Of a stretch of 64,000 nt of DNA, positions 1 to 6,754 are shown in pieces. This stretch comes from Polyangiaceae bacterium (GTDB taxonomy: Bacteria; Myxococcota_A; Polyangia; Polyangiales; Polyangiaceae): the NCBI GenBank assembly GCA_947475525.1, contig CANJMI010000011.1, positions 1 through 64,000 of the forward strand. Direction: 5' to 3'. Position numbers and translations under genes: made by a program. The first letter of the stretch is position 1. The number at the start of each line of letters is the position of its first letter. The notes under the pieces are model-generated. The model was not told where the DNA came from, made no database searches, and saw nothing but the letters and a program-made list of their open reading frames with translations.

Positions 1-607
1 CATGGGCGACGAAGCTGCCGCTGGAATGCGCCGCCACGAGGACGAACGTGCTCGTCGCATCCACGCGTGTGACGAGATGCGCTGCGAGCTTGGAATTGCC
101 TATCTCAAGTGTCGAATACGACGGGTCGGCCGGGCCTTTGACGCAATAAAGATGGCGCACGCCTCGGCTTCGAAGCGTCGCGTGGTAGAGCGCAGTCGTC
201 CAAGCACAGGCCTCATCGAGCGTGACGTCGTAGCCCCCATAACCGATGAAGGCGTTGTTCCCGAGCGGGTTTTGCGAGTCTTTCCGCGCGACACCAAAAC
301 CAACCTCGGCGGCGGTGTTCCACGGCAGCGAATCGAAGTCTGGCTCGAGGGCCGTGCCACCCGCGCCCGCGCTCGCCATGGCACCAGCCGCGCCGCTTCC
401 TCCGCCGCCGCCCGAGGGGCTCGTCCCTCCCGCGCCGGGATCGCCGCCGAAGCCCCCGGCGTGGGTGCCCGAAGGCGCAGGCGAGCCACCGCTCCCACCG
501 CTCCCGCCGTATCCACCGGGAACCTGACGGGCGTCGAGCTCGTCACTGCAAGCCAGGGCGCATCCTCCAAGAACGAGCAGACTCAGGCAGGTCTTGAAAC
601 GCGACAC
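1..607 (-). CDS. Partial lipoprotein with hydrolase-like segment (C-terminus outside window)
   Basis: Reading the minus strand from a GTG at 607 gives an open frame to the window edge, so the C-terminus is missing. The first 20 residues are Lys/Arg followed by a Leu-rich stretch ending in a Cys-Ala-Leu-Ala-Cys region, a plausible lipoprotein signal. A Gly/Ser/Ala-rich linker of about 65 residues follows, then a globular part starting near LEPDFDSLPWNTAAEVGFG. The last visible residues (LVAAHSSGSFVAH) look like the nucleophile turn of an alpha/beta hydrolase, but the catalytic context is cut off. No in-frame ATG lies upstream, so GTG is the best start, although no strong ribosome site precedes it. 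It is divergent from nothing nearby and lies downstream of another minus-strand lipoprotein gene. The lipoprotein call is seen in the sequence; the hydrolase idea is inference. Confidence 0.6.
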   Translation of the reverse strand, partial: MSRFKTCLSLLVLGGCALACSDELDARQVPGGYGGSGGSGGSPAPSGTHAGGFGGDPGAGGTSPSGGGGGSGAAGAMASAGAGGTALEPDFDSLPWNTAAEVGFGVARKDSQNPLGNNAFIGYGGYDVTLDEACAWTTALYHATLRSRGVRHLYCVKGPADPSYSTLEIGNSKLAAHLVTRVDATSTFVLVAAHSSGSFVAH

Positions 608-766
608 GAGGTGCGTTCTCGGACAACTTCGGGCTGGCCGCAAGTTCGTAACGTGTGGCTTTAGCCTGCAATTGAGGAAGAATACGTGTCCGCGTGAAGC
701 TAGGACGAGCAAGGCGCGCGTGGATGATGACGTTACGGTTCGAGGTTTTCTCGGGCACGCCGGGAG

Positions 767-1690
767 CTATTTCGGGTTTTCGACCGGTGCACATGTAGAC
801 ACGCCGGCTCCGACGATCTTGAAGGGGACCGTTGGGACTTTCATCACGACTTCTTTGCTAACCGGGTCGTAGCGCTCCACGCGTGAAGCGGTGCCGCTCG
901 GCGCGGTAAAGATCCAGAAACCTCCGCCCCAAAAGGCGAACGCAAACCCGGTCCCGATTTCCACCGAATCCAGTGGTTGCTCTGGCCCAAGGGCAGATGA
1001 CGCTTTATCCAGTTTCGCGATGTAGGGCGGAAACCCAAAAAAGAAACCGAACAGGTCACCCTGGCCGGTGCCCGTGAGCTCCGCGGCGGCCGAGAAGCCG
1101 AAACTTCCATGAGGACTCACCTTGAGGGTGGCGGTGTCGATCGACCCGAGTCCAAGCTCCTTGGCGACGAAGAGCGTCTCCTCGTTGCTGCCCGGCGCAT
1201 TCGCGACGAACCCCATGCCAAACTTCTTGAAGCCCCCTTGGTTCGGCACGAACTCGGTTGCGGAACAGGACGCGTCTATGGTCGAGGCTTGATAAAGTCG
1301 GCCATCGTTGTAGAGAATCCACGCCGTCCCCTTGCGATCCACCGACATGGAAAATGGCGTCGCGGTGCCGCCGCCTTGGGGGCAGGTGAGTGCGCCAACC
1401 TTGAAAAATTCGAGCGCGCTCGGATCGAAGCGATAGAGGTCGGTTTCCTTCGAGATGACGTAGATGTCCCCGGCTTCGATGCTGCAGTCGCCGCCGCTAC
1501 TGCCACCCCCGCCGCTTCCGACGCCGACGGTCACGTCCGCGCTCGTGGCGGTCGTGGTCGCCTGACTCCCGGTCGTCGAGCCGCCAGCGCCCGTCGTCGC
1601 GCCAGCATTGGCGCTCGAGTCCTTCACGGTCGCGCCTGCCGCGCAGCCAATGAAAAACAAACCAAGAAGGGCTGCCGAGTGCCGTTTCAT
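767..1690 (-). CDS. Lipoprotein with beta-propeller-like C-terminal region
   Basis: A 307-residue exported lipoprotein. The start at 1690 (MKRHSAALLGLF...) is preferred over the longer frame because it places a charged n-region and hydrophobic core directly before a FIGC lipobox; two more ATGs lie 9 and 18 bases upstream. About 45 residues of Ala/Gly/Thr/Ser linker follow, as is common in myxobacterial lipoproteins. The remaining 240 residues contain repeated short strand-like blocks (IYVISKETDLYRF, AWILYNDGRLYQA, LFVAKELGLGSIDTA, FWIFTAP) suggesting a small beta-propeller or sensor-like fold. No catalytic motif is visible. It is divergently transcribed from the secreted protein at 1934. The exact function is unknown. 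Confidence 0.75.
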   Translation of the reverse strand: MKRHSAALLGLFFIGCAAGATVKDSSANAGATTGAGGSTTGSQATTTATSADVTVGVGSGGGGSSGGDCSIEAGDIYVISKETDLYRFDPSALEFFKVGALTCPQGGGTATPFSMSVDRKGTAWILYNDGRLYQASTIDASCSATEFVPNQGGFKKFGMGFVANAPGSNEETLFVAKELGLGSIDTATLKVSPHGSFGFSAAAELTGTGQGDLFGFFFGFPPYIAKLDKASSALGPEQPLDSVEIGTGFAFAFWGGGFWIFTAPSGTASRVERYDPVSKEVVMKVPTVPFKIVGAGVSTCAPVENPK

Positions 1691-1933
1691 TGGGGGCATT
1701 GCAAACATGCCGTAGACGCTAACACACGGGCACAGCTCCCGGGGGGGCACGCTCCGCAGGGTGATGCCGTGGCGTACGACGGCGTCGGTTGCTTCGCGAT
1801 GGCTACCACGTGAGGGCCACCACGTGATAAAAGACACCCCCGCAAAGCCGACGAACACGCGGTCCCGGTTTCGGCGCACCCGGCGCACCCGACATACAAG
1901 CCCACGCGACTTTCCTGAAAGGTCTTTTGAGCA

Positions 1934-3082
1934 GTGATGAACTGGTTCCATGTTGCCATCGTTGTGATGTTCTCAATTGTGGGTACGGTGGAGTCCGTCC
2001 AGGCCGCAGATCCACCGCCGTGCCTGGTCTTGTCAAAAGAGCTCGCGCTTCCGCCATTGGATCGCACGAGTCGGTTCAGCACCCCCAAGTATGCCGACCC
2101 GTTGATCCGCAATACCGTCATCAATCGGGATTATCGAATGCAGGCGCTCGCGCTCAATGCCTATCTCGGTTATCCGAGCGGCACTTCTGGCGCCGCCAAT
2201 TGGTGGGCCCTCGCGCACTCGGCCTCGAACACGGCAGGGCGGACGATCGAAGTGGTTTCGGCGGCACTCAAAGTCCTCGATGATCTCATCGCCGGTAATC
2301 TGAACGACATCGAGGCCGATAAGGGTTACGCGAAGCTTCTGCTGGCGACGCCCGGGATGCCCGCGAACGCAGTCAGCTACGGCCGTGCGAAACTCGAGGA
2401 AGCGTACCGGACGAAGAACGTTGCGCTACTGAACGCAATCCGCGACGATTTCCGCAACATTTACGTCGGATTCGTCGCTGGGAACCTGGCGATCTATCGA
2501 GAAGTTGGCGAGTTGATGACGCCGTTTTTGACCGAAGCCGCGGCGTCCCCAACCTGCACGGTCAACGTAGACGGTCTGCGAAGCCCAAGCGCTTGGGCAG
2601 CTACCGACCCGTCCGGACTCGTCCGCGCGGGCCTGCAACTCCTCGTGCAAGCGCGGACGGTAGCCGACCCCGCGAAGCGAGCTGAGCTCGTTCACAAGTC
2701 CAGCCTTTTCATTGGGTTTCAGGAACAGTGGATGTTGCAGTTGAAGGTCTACGACAAGTTCAAGCTCGCGCCGATTTTCGAGTCGTTTCGCGTGGACTTG
2801 GTGGACGCCCACGGAGCCTTCAAGCTCGTCGACGAGAACTGGGCCGAGTTCACCGTTCGCATGGGCATTCGCAGCAAGGGAAAGGCGCTGACGCGTCTCG
2901 AGTTCGACAAGGCTTGGAAGCGAGTCGACAACACGTACAAATTCTCGCCGACGTCGTTGCCCAGCTTGATCGAAGGCGCCGGCGCTGGGACAATCCCCGC
3001 GTACTTTCGTGACCGCCTCGTCAAGGCACCAGCCTCGAAGATGTTCGAGACGCTCGAAGGGCCGAAGCGAATCTGGAACTGA
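1934..3082 (+). CDS. Secreted protein of unknown function
   Basis: A 382-residue protein that I cannot assign to a family. Residues 1-25 form a Sec signal peptide (hydrophobic AIVVMFSIVGTV core, cleavage near VQAADPP). The mature part is largely helical, with charged segments around 100-330 and a repeated basic/acidic pattern near its end; there is no transmembrane segment or metal motif. Two ATGs occur at the start (1934 and 1937). It is divergent from the lipoprotein at 767-1690 and is followed by 374 bases without a clear gene. It is likely periplasmic or extracellular. Codon use looks like that of the neighbours, so it is probably a resident gene. Confidence 0.7.
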   Translation: MMNWFHVAIVVMFSIVGTVESVQAADPPPCLVLSKELALPPLDRTSRFSTPKYADPLIRNTVINRDYRMQALALNAYLGYPSGTSGAANWWALAHSASNTAGRTIEVVSAALKVLDDLIAGNLNDIEADKGYAKLLLATPGMPANAVSYGRAKLEEAYRTKNVALLNAIRDDFRNIYVGFVAGNLAIYREVGELMTPFLTEAAASPTCTVNVDGLRSPSAWAATDPSGLVRAGLQLLVQARTVADPAKRAELVHKSSLFIGFQEQWMLQLKVYDKFKLAPIFESFRVDLVDAHGAFKLVDENWAEFTVRMGIRSKGKALTRLEFDKAWKRVDNTYKFSPTSLPSLIEGAGAGTIPAYFRDRLVKAPASKMFETLEGPKRIWN

Positions 3083-3456
3083 GGACGGGCCTTTCAGCAC
3101 GGCCTGCGGCAAACTCGTGGTGAGAAGTTGCCCCCGTTTTATGGGAGAGCGAGGCGCGCGTTTGCAGCGAGGAGGCCCGAAACTCCGGTAGAAGGTTCGG
3201 TCACCGTTTCGGTGGACCACGTTCCCGTCGAGAGCGGTTGGACCTATTTCGAAGAGTGAAACACGGTCATTTTCGAGGAAGGGTCGCGGTCGGAGATGGG
3301 CTCGAGCGTGTCGCTGGCGTATGCAAAAGTTTGCGAGGGGAAGTAGGGGCGCCCAGGCTGTGGAAAGCACCTGCACCTGCGGACGGTGGTCGAGGGGGAC
3401 GCCGCGGCGCGGGCGATCCGCTTGATGCCGGCAAGTATGCGGCTTAGCATATAAGT
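3083..3456. other. Intergenic stretch with a gene remnant
   Basis: No intact gene is visible in these 374 bases. On the minus strand, 3145-3190 can be read as a short peptide containing SGLLAANARLAL, which resembles the C-terminal helix of FAD-dependent carotenoid desaturases. The DNA at 3151-3180 matches 6887-6916 inside the crtU-like gene at 29 of 30 positions. This suggests a decayed fragment of a duplicated gene, but too little remains to prove it. The right end carries the upstream region of the vapB-like gene. Confidence 0.4.
3151..3180 (-). repeat. 30-bp copy of a crtU C-terminal coding segment
   Basis: Positions 3151-3180 and 6887-6916 match at 29 of 30 bases. The second copy lies in the crtU-like gene and encodes part of its SGLLAANALLA helix; the first copy lies outside any intact gene. 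Confidence 0.6.
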
Positions 3457-3462
3457 ATGCGT
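3432..3462 (+). promoter_or_regulatory. Candidate vapB autoregulatory operator
   Basis: The 9-base word AAGTATGCG occurs at 3432-3440 and again at 3454-3462, 22 bp (two helical turns) apart; the second copy covers the vapB ATG at 3457. Between them TATGC and GCATA form an inverted repeat. Direct or inverted repeats at the start of antitoxin genes are typical autoregulatory sites, but binding here is inference. Confidence 0.3.
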
Positions 3463-3669
3463 ACCACCGTAGACGTTGACGACGACCTCTTTGCTCGCGC
3501 CGCTCGGAAGCTTCCTCGCGGGACATCCAAGAAGGTGGTGTTCAACGAGGCGCTGCGTGTGTTCGCGGATCAGTCCAGTGCAGCGGTGCCGCTCATCGGT
3601 GCGCTCGCTCACATCCCCGTGCGCATGCACGCCGACTTCAATGATCCGGTGCCGGGCTTCGACCTGTGA
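3457..3669 (+). CDS. VapB-type antitoxin
   Basis: A 70-residue protein that begins MRTTVDVDDDLFARAARKL, the beta-strand/helix start of VapB-like (DUF2191-like) antitoxins that pair with PIN toxins. The N-terminal half should bind DNA as a dimer and the C-terminal half (LAHIPVRMHADFNDPVPGFDL) should wrap the toxin. It overlaps the downstream toxin gene by four bases (GTGA), which is typical of translationally coupled toxin-antitoxin pairs. It probably represses its own promoter through repeats around 3432-3462. The family is recognised from the N-terminal pattern and the neighbour. Confidence is high for the pair, lower for the exact subfamily. Confidence 0.8.
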   Translation: MRTTVDVDDDLFARAARKLPRGTSKKVVFNEALRVFADQSSAAVPLIGALAHIPVRMHADFNDPVPGFDL

Positions 3670-4055
3670 TTTTGCTGCTCGACACCTGCGCGTACCTCAT
3701 CGCGACCCACCAGCCCGAGCTGCTGCCCACTAAGGCCCGGCGCGCGATTCTTACCGCTCGCGTTCGGTATTGGAGCCCGGTTGGAACCTGGGAGATCGCG
3801 GTCAAGTCGGCGCTTGGCCGCTTCGAGCTTCCGGGCGAGGCGTTCGCATCGCTGGACGTCGGTCTAGCTGCCTTGTGCGTGACCCATCTGCCGCTAAGCC
3901 ACGCCCATGCGGCGCTTGTTCATGAGCTGCCGTCTCTTCATAAGGACCCGTTCGACCGCCTCCTGATCGCGCAGGCGCTCGCTGAGGGGCTCGTCGTGGT
4001 CACGTCTGACGAGATGATTCCCAACTACCCCGGCGTCACGGCGATCTGGGGGTAG
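3666..4055 (+). CDS. VapC-type PIN-domain ribonuclease toxin
   Basis: A 129-residue PIN-domain protein, normal length for this family. The acidic metal-binding residues are present: Asp6 in ILLLDTCAYL, Glu in the GTWEIAVKSALGR motif near residue 43, Asp in KDPFDRLLIAQA near residue 97, and Asp in VTSDEMI near 114. The pattern fits the Sll0205-like PIN subgroup. The start is GTG at 3666, overlapping the antitoxin stop. VapC toxins cleave RNA, often tRNA, when the antitoxin is lost. All catalytic residues are intact, so the pair appears functional, unlike the broken BrnT gene 0.7 kb away. Confidence 0.87.
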   Translation: MILLLDTCAYLIATHQPELLPTKARRAILTARVRYWSPVGTWEIAVKSALGRFELPGEAFASLDVGLAALCVTHLPLSHAHAALVHELPSLHKDPFDRLLIAQALAEGLVVVTSDEMIPNYPGVTAIWG

Positions 4056-4337
4056 GTCACGGGACTTTGGCCCCGCTCTGGATGTACACGGTATTTGCTT
4101 TTGTTGCTTCGAGGTCGCTCCCGCTGGCGCCGAACAGGAACTCCACGAGCCCCTCGCGCCGCAAGCAGTGCGAAAGCGAGGGTCGTTGTGGGCCTCCGCA
4201 GCTGAAGCCGCGTGAGAGGGCGCGTCAAAGGAGCAATAATTGTTACAAGGGTCATGGTCTGCGGCGAGCAGGGATTCAAACTTTCGCGATTTCTAGGTAA
4301 ATTTAAGGGGATCTGTCAGCTTGCGCAGACGTTCTCC

Positions 4338-4601
4338 TTAACAACGGGCAAGCACCACAAAGTCGTCGGCGTATCGAACGAGCCGGGCTTTGGCCCAGTT
4401 CGCAGGTGCGGCGGGTCCGTGAACGGCCTTGTCGAACCAGTGCAGATACACGTTCGCTACGAGCGGAGAGAGGACTCCGCCCTGCGGCGTTCCCTGCTTA
4501 TTGGCTCGAGGCGGCCCTTTTTCGCGCTCTTCCTTTACAGTTGCCGGCAGCCAGAGGCGGAGCAGACGCAGAGCCGGCGTCTGCGTGTGAACGCGAATAT
4601 G
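4338..4601 (-). pseudogene. Group II intron reverse transcriptase fragment
   Basis: On the minus strand an 87-codon frame between stops reads [11 protein letters not shown], then [19 protein letters not shown], then [15 protein letters not shown] and a stop. QGTPQGG and YADD are hallmark motifs of group II intron reverse transcriptases; YADD is the catalytic motif. The fingers, the rest of the palm, and the thumb, X and endonuclease regions are all missing, and no start codon precedes it, so this is a remnant. A full-length protein would be about 400-500 residues. No intron ribozyme domain V was recognised nearby. It marks past mobile-element activity between two toxin-antitoxin loci. Confidence 0.85.
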
Positions 4602-4690
4602 TTAGCGCGGCGCGAGAGCCGAGAAGAAACACGCCGTTGACTTAGTTAGTCAGCCGTTGACTTAGTCAGCCATTGGCGTAGTCTTCTCGG

Positions 4691-4985
4691 GTGGAGGTCA
4701 CGTGGGACCCAGCAAAGAATCTCGCCAACCAGAGGAAGCACGGCATCTCTTTCGAGGAGGCCTCGCAGCTCTTTACCTCAGGCGCGAGCTACCTCGAGCT
4801 GTTCGACGAAGCTCACTCCGAGACCGAGTGACCGGTTTCTCGCGATCGGACCGATCAAGCGGGGGCTCGTCCTGGTCGTCCTGACCGAACAGGACGAAGG
4901 CACCATTCGCATCATCAGCGCGCGCTGGGCCACCAAGAACGAGCGCGCCCTTTTCCTGGTCAACCTGGACAACACCCATGACTGA
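4691..4985 (+). pseudogene. brnT: BrnT-family toxin with +1 frameshift
   Basis: A GTG at 4691 starts a typical BrnT N-terminus (EVTWDPAKNLANQRKHGISF) that runs to a stop at 4829-4831 just after DEAHSETE. The remaining half continues in another frame as DRFLAIGPIKRGLVLVV, TIRIISARWATKNERALF, ending at 4983-4985. Removing the single T at 4829 restores HSETEDRFLAIG, the conserved BrnT junction. The gene is therefore inactivated by one inserted base, or the base is a sequencing error. BrnT toxins are small ribonucleases of the RelE-like fold; the His and Arg-rich core is present but split. The downstream antitoxin overlaps its end and is intact. Confidence 0.82.
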
Positions 4986-5268
4986 CATCCCGGAACTCAC
5001 GCAGCAAGACTTCGCCAGGGCCATTCCCGCGCGCGTTCGAAAGCGCCTCGCCGCCGGCATCTTCGAGTCCGGGGATGACGTTGCCGCGCTGAGGCGGTTT
5101 GTCGCTCTCACTCAGGCCCAGTTCGCTCAGGCCATGGGTATCAGCATTCACACGCTTCGGAATTGGGAGCAGGGACGGCGACACCCCGAGGGCCCCGCCA
5201 TCGCCCTCCTCCGGATCGCGGCTCGTCACCCCAGAATCATCCGCGAGAACCTCCACTCGGCCGCTTGA
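4978..5268 (+). CDS. HTH (XRE-type) antitoxin partner of BrnT
   Basis: A 96-residue protein with a central Xre/HTH domain, roughly residues 38-75 (ALTQAQFAQAMGISIHTLRNW). The N-terminus (TDIPELTQQDFARAIPARVRK) and the C-terminal RHPRIIRENL match the helix-turn-helix antitoxins that commonly follow brnT in place of a classic BrnA. It overlaps the last codons of the broken brnT by eight bases, so the two were translationally coupled. It likely bound the toxin and repressed the operon. Its persistence beside a frameshifted toxin suggests either a very recent mutation or retention as a DNA-binding regulator. Confidence 0.8.
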   Translation: MTDIPELTQQDFARAIPARVRKRLAAGIFESGDDVAALRRFVALTQAQFAQAMGISIHTLRNWEQGRRHPEGPAIALLRIAARHPRIIRENLHSAA

Positions 5269-5271
5269 GGG

Positions 5272-5697
5272 CGCGGGATCGCGACTCCGGATTGCGAGCC
5301 GTTTCCCTGCACGACGCCGAGCACCGATGGCGACGGCATCATGCCGTTCGGTGCGCCGGGCGAGCAACATCGCGTCGCGTCGCCGGACCGTGGGTTCGTG
5401 CAGTCGGTGCCGGACACGATCGCGCTGCTTCGCGGGTTGCTCGCAGCGGGGTACGGTGCCGACGCGTCCGCCGCCCAGACGATGATCGGCACGCACACGG
5501 TCCAGCGCACCACGACGTTCGGCGGTGACGCCGTCGAGCTGCGCGTACTCGTTACCGAGGGTGGTGCCCATCAGACCGCCGGGACGCGGGGCGAGTTCGC
5601 GAGCGAGCCGCGGCAGTGGCAGTTCCTCGCGGGCTTCCGTCGCAGCGCGACGGGCGTCGTGCGGCGCGCGGGCTCATCCGTCACCGGGACATACTGA
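5272..5697 (+). pseudogene. 3' fragment of a secreted esterase (PHB-depolymerase/LpqC-like)
   Basis: An open frame in phase with, and directly after, the antitoxin stop encodes about 140 residues. An ATG occurs only at 5341, and no good ribosome site is seen. The peptide carries a TDGDGIMPFGAPG segment, SVPDTIALLRGLLAAG, and then VLVTEGGAHQTAG. These look like the acid (Asp) and His parts of alpha/beta-hydrolase esterases such as LpqC/PHB depolymerases, whose C-terminal halves contain D-x-x-x-P-x-x-G and EGG-x-H-x-x-x-G. The nucleophile half is absent, so it appears to be a 5'-truncated gene, perhaps cut when the toxin-antitoxin DNA arrived. The family call is tentative. Confidence 0.4.
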
Positions 5698-5945
5698 GCG
5701 GAACCACTTCGCCACGTCACCTTCGCGCGGACTCTCGCCGTGAGCGCGCACGATTGCTCGCGCGCGATCCGACTACTTCCCGCGGTGCACGTCGCTGGTG
5801 AAGTTGCGTTTCACAACATTCGACCATTCCACCGCGAACGCCACGCGGTAGCCAAGCGCCACCTCGAGTACAGGCGCGCCGAGCCCTGCCACCTCGGGAA
5901 CCTGCCTTGCTCGGTTTATTCTCTCACTCAGTGTACAATAAACTC
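5698..5945. other. Intergenic region upstream of a lipoprotein gene
   Basis: No gene is seen. A TACAAT box at 5934-5939 lies only seven bases before the ATG at 5946, so transcription could give an almost leaderless message; no well-spaced -35 box is obvious. Confidence 0.3.
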
Positions 5946-6452
5946 ATGAGCCACAAGCACTTGCAATGCGCGTTGGCCGTTACGGTAGTTTTGGTGGCGG
6001 CTGGTTGCAGTTTCATATTCGAGGCCTTGGATCCGCGAGGTCCGGTTGTGGCTAAGGCAGAGTTGACTCAGCCCGGAACAGCGGAAACGCGATTTGTCCA
6101 CCAAAGCGGGGCAGGCTACATTCTTTGGGCAACTCTGAGCGGCAAGCACCGTTCAAACCACGGTCGTGCGAGTTCGACCATGCCGATCATCTACGACGTC
6201 GACGTGGTGGAGCCGGGCAAACCCGTTGTTCGAATTTCGTGCGACGCGCGAAGTACGACCATGGCCGTTTGCGGCTCCCAGACCAACCTTTTTGGCGAGC
6301 TGGACGCTGAGTGCGAAGTGAAGCTTCCGTGTACTCTCCCGCCGCTCGGTTCAAGCGAGGTGGTGCTGCGCGTAGCGGGTCGCGCCGCGGAGCCCGCCCG
6401 AATCCTACTCATCCGCGACATGTCTGTGGTGGTGCGCGAGGAGAAAAAGTAA
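5946..6452 (+). CDS. Small lipoprotein of unknown function
   Basis: A 168-residue protein starting at the ATG at 5946 (MSHKHLQCALAV). A hydrophobic stretch leads to VAAGC, a good lipobox, so the mature protein begins with the Cys at about residue 21. The mature part is rich in beta-strand-like sequence with four further Cys (SCDA, VCGS, ECEV, PCTL) that could form disulfides in the periplasm. No family was recognised. It stands alone: upstream lies the esterase fragment, and downstream the carotenoid cluster converges on it. A longer frame upstream (from 5907) lacks a signal and is not preferred. Confidence 0.65.
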   Translation: MSHKHLQCALAVTVVLVAAGCSFIFEALDPRGPVVAKAELTQPGTAETRFVHQSGAGYILWATLSGKHRSNHGRASSTMPIIYDVDVVEPGKPVVRISCDARSTTMAVCGSQTNLFGELDAECEVKLPCTLPPLGSSEVVLRVAGRAAEPARILLIRDMSVVVREEKK

Positions 6453-6754
6453 CAGACGCCCGCTGCACTTCAGCCAGAAACACGGTGATGACTTCGTTGA
6501 GCGCTGGGGTGGTTCGTTCGGCCAAAAGCTCGGCACGCCGAAGGGGGCATCGTCGCGCTCGATGGTCACTCGCGCCAGAGCTTCCGGCGCCGCCTTCGTG
6601 ACAAGCGTTTCCCCAGCAAATTGTCGCGTTTACGCACGCGTCATGGCCAGGGAGGGTGGCTCCTCGAGGTCAACGCTGCTTTCACTTCGAGTGGCGCTTT
6701 GGCCCGTGCTGCGTCGCGCCAAAAGGCGTCGTTCACGCCGGAAGAAACGTGGGA
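6453..6754. other. Intergenic stretch, no gene supported
   Basis: About 300 bases between convergent genes. Several frames are open in this GC-rich DNA but none shows a recognisable domain or ribosome site. No clear terminator was seen. Confidence 0.4.

Noticed and set aside
2426-3526. 366-codon open frame on the minus strand
   Set aside because: It crosses the secreted-protein gene and the vapB start without any domain; only a short remnant near 3151-3180 looks meaningful.
4630-4680. Short repeat with GTTGACTTAGT and CAGCC
   Set aside because: Two imperfect copies only, not a CRISPR or clear IS end; kept as a likely by-product of insertion in the scrapyard region.
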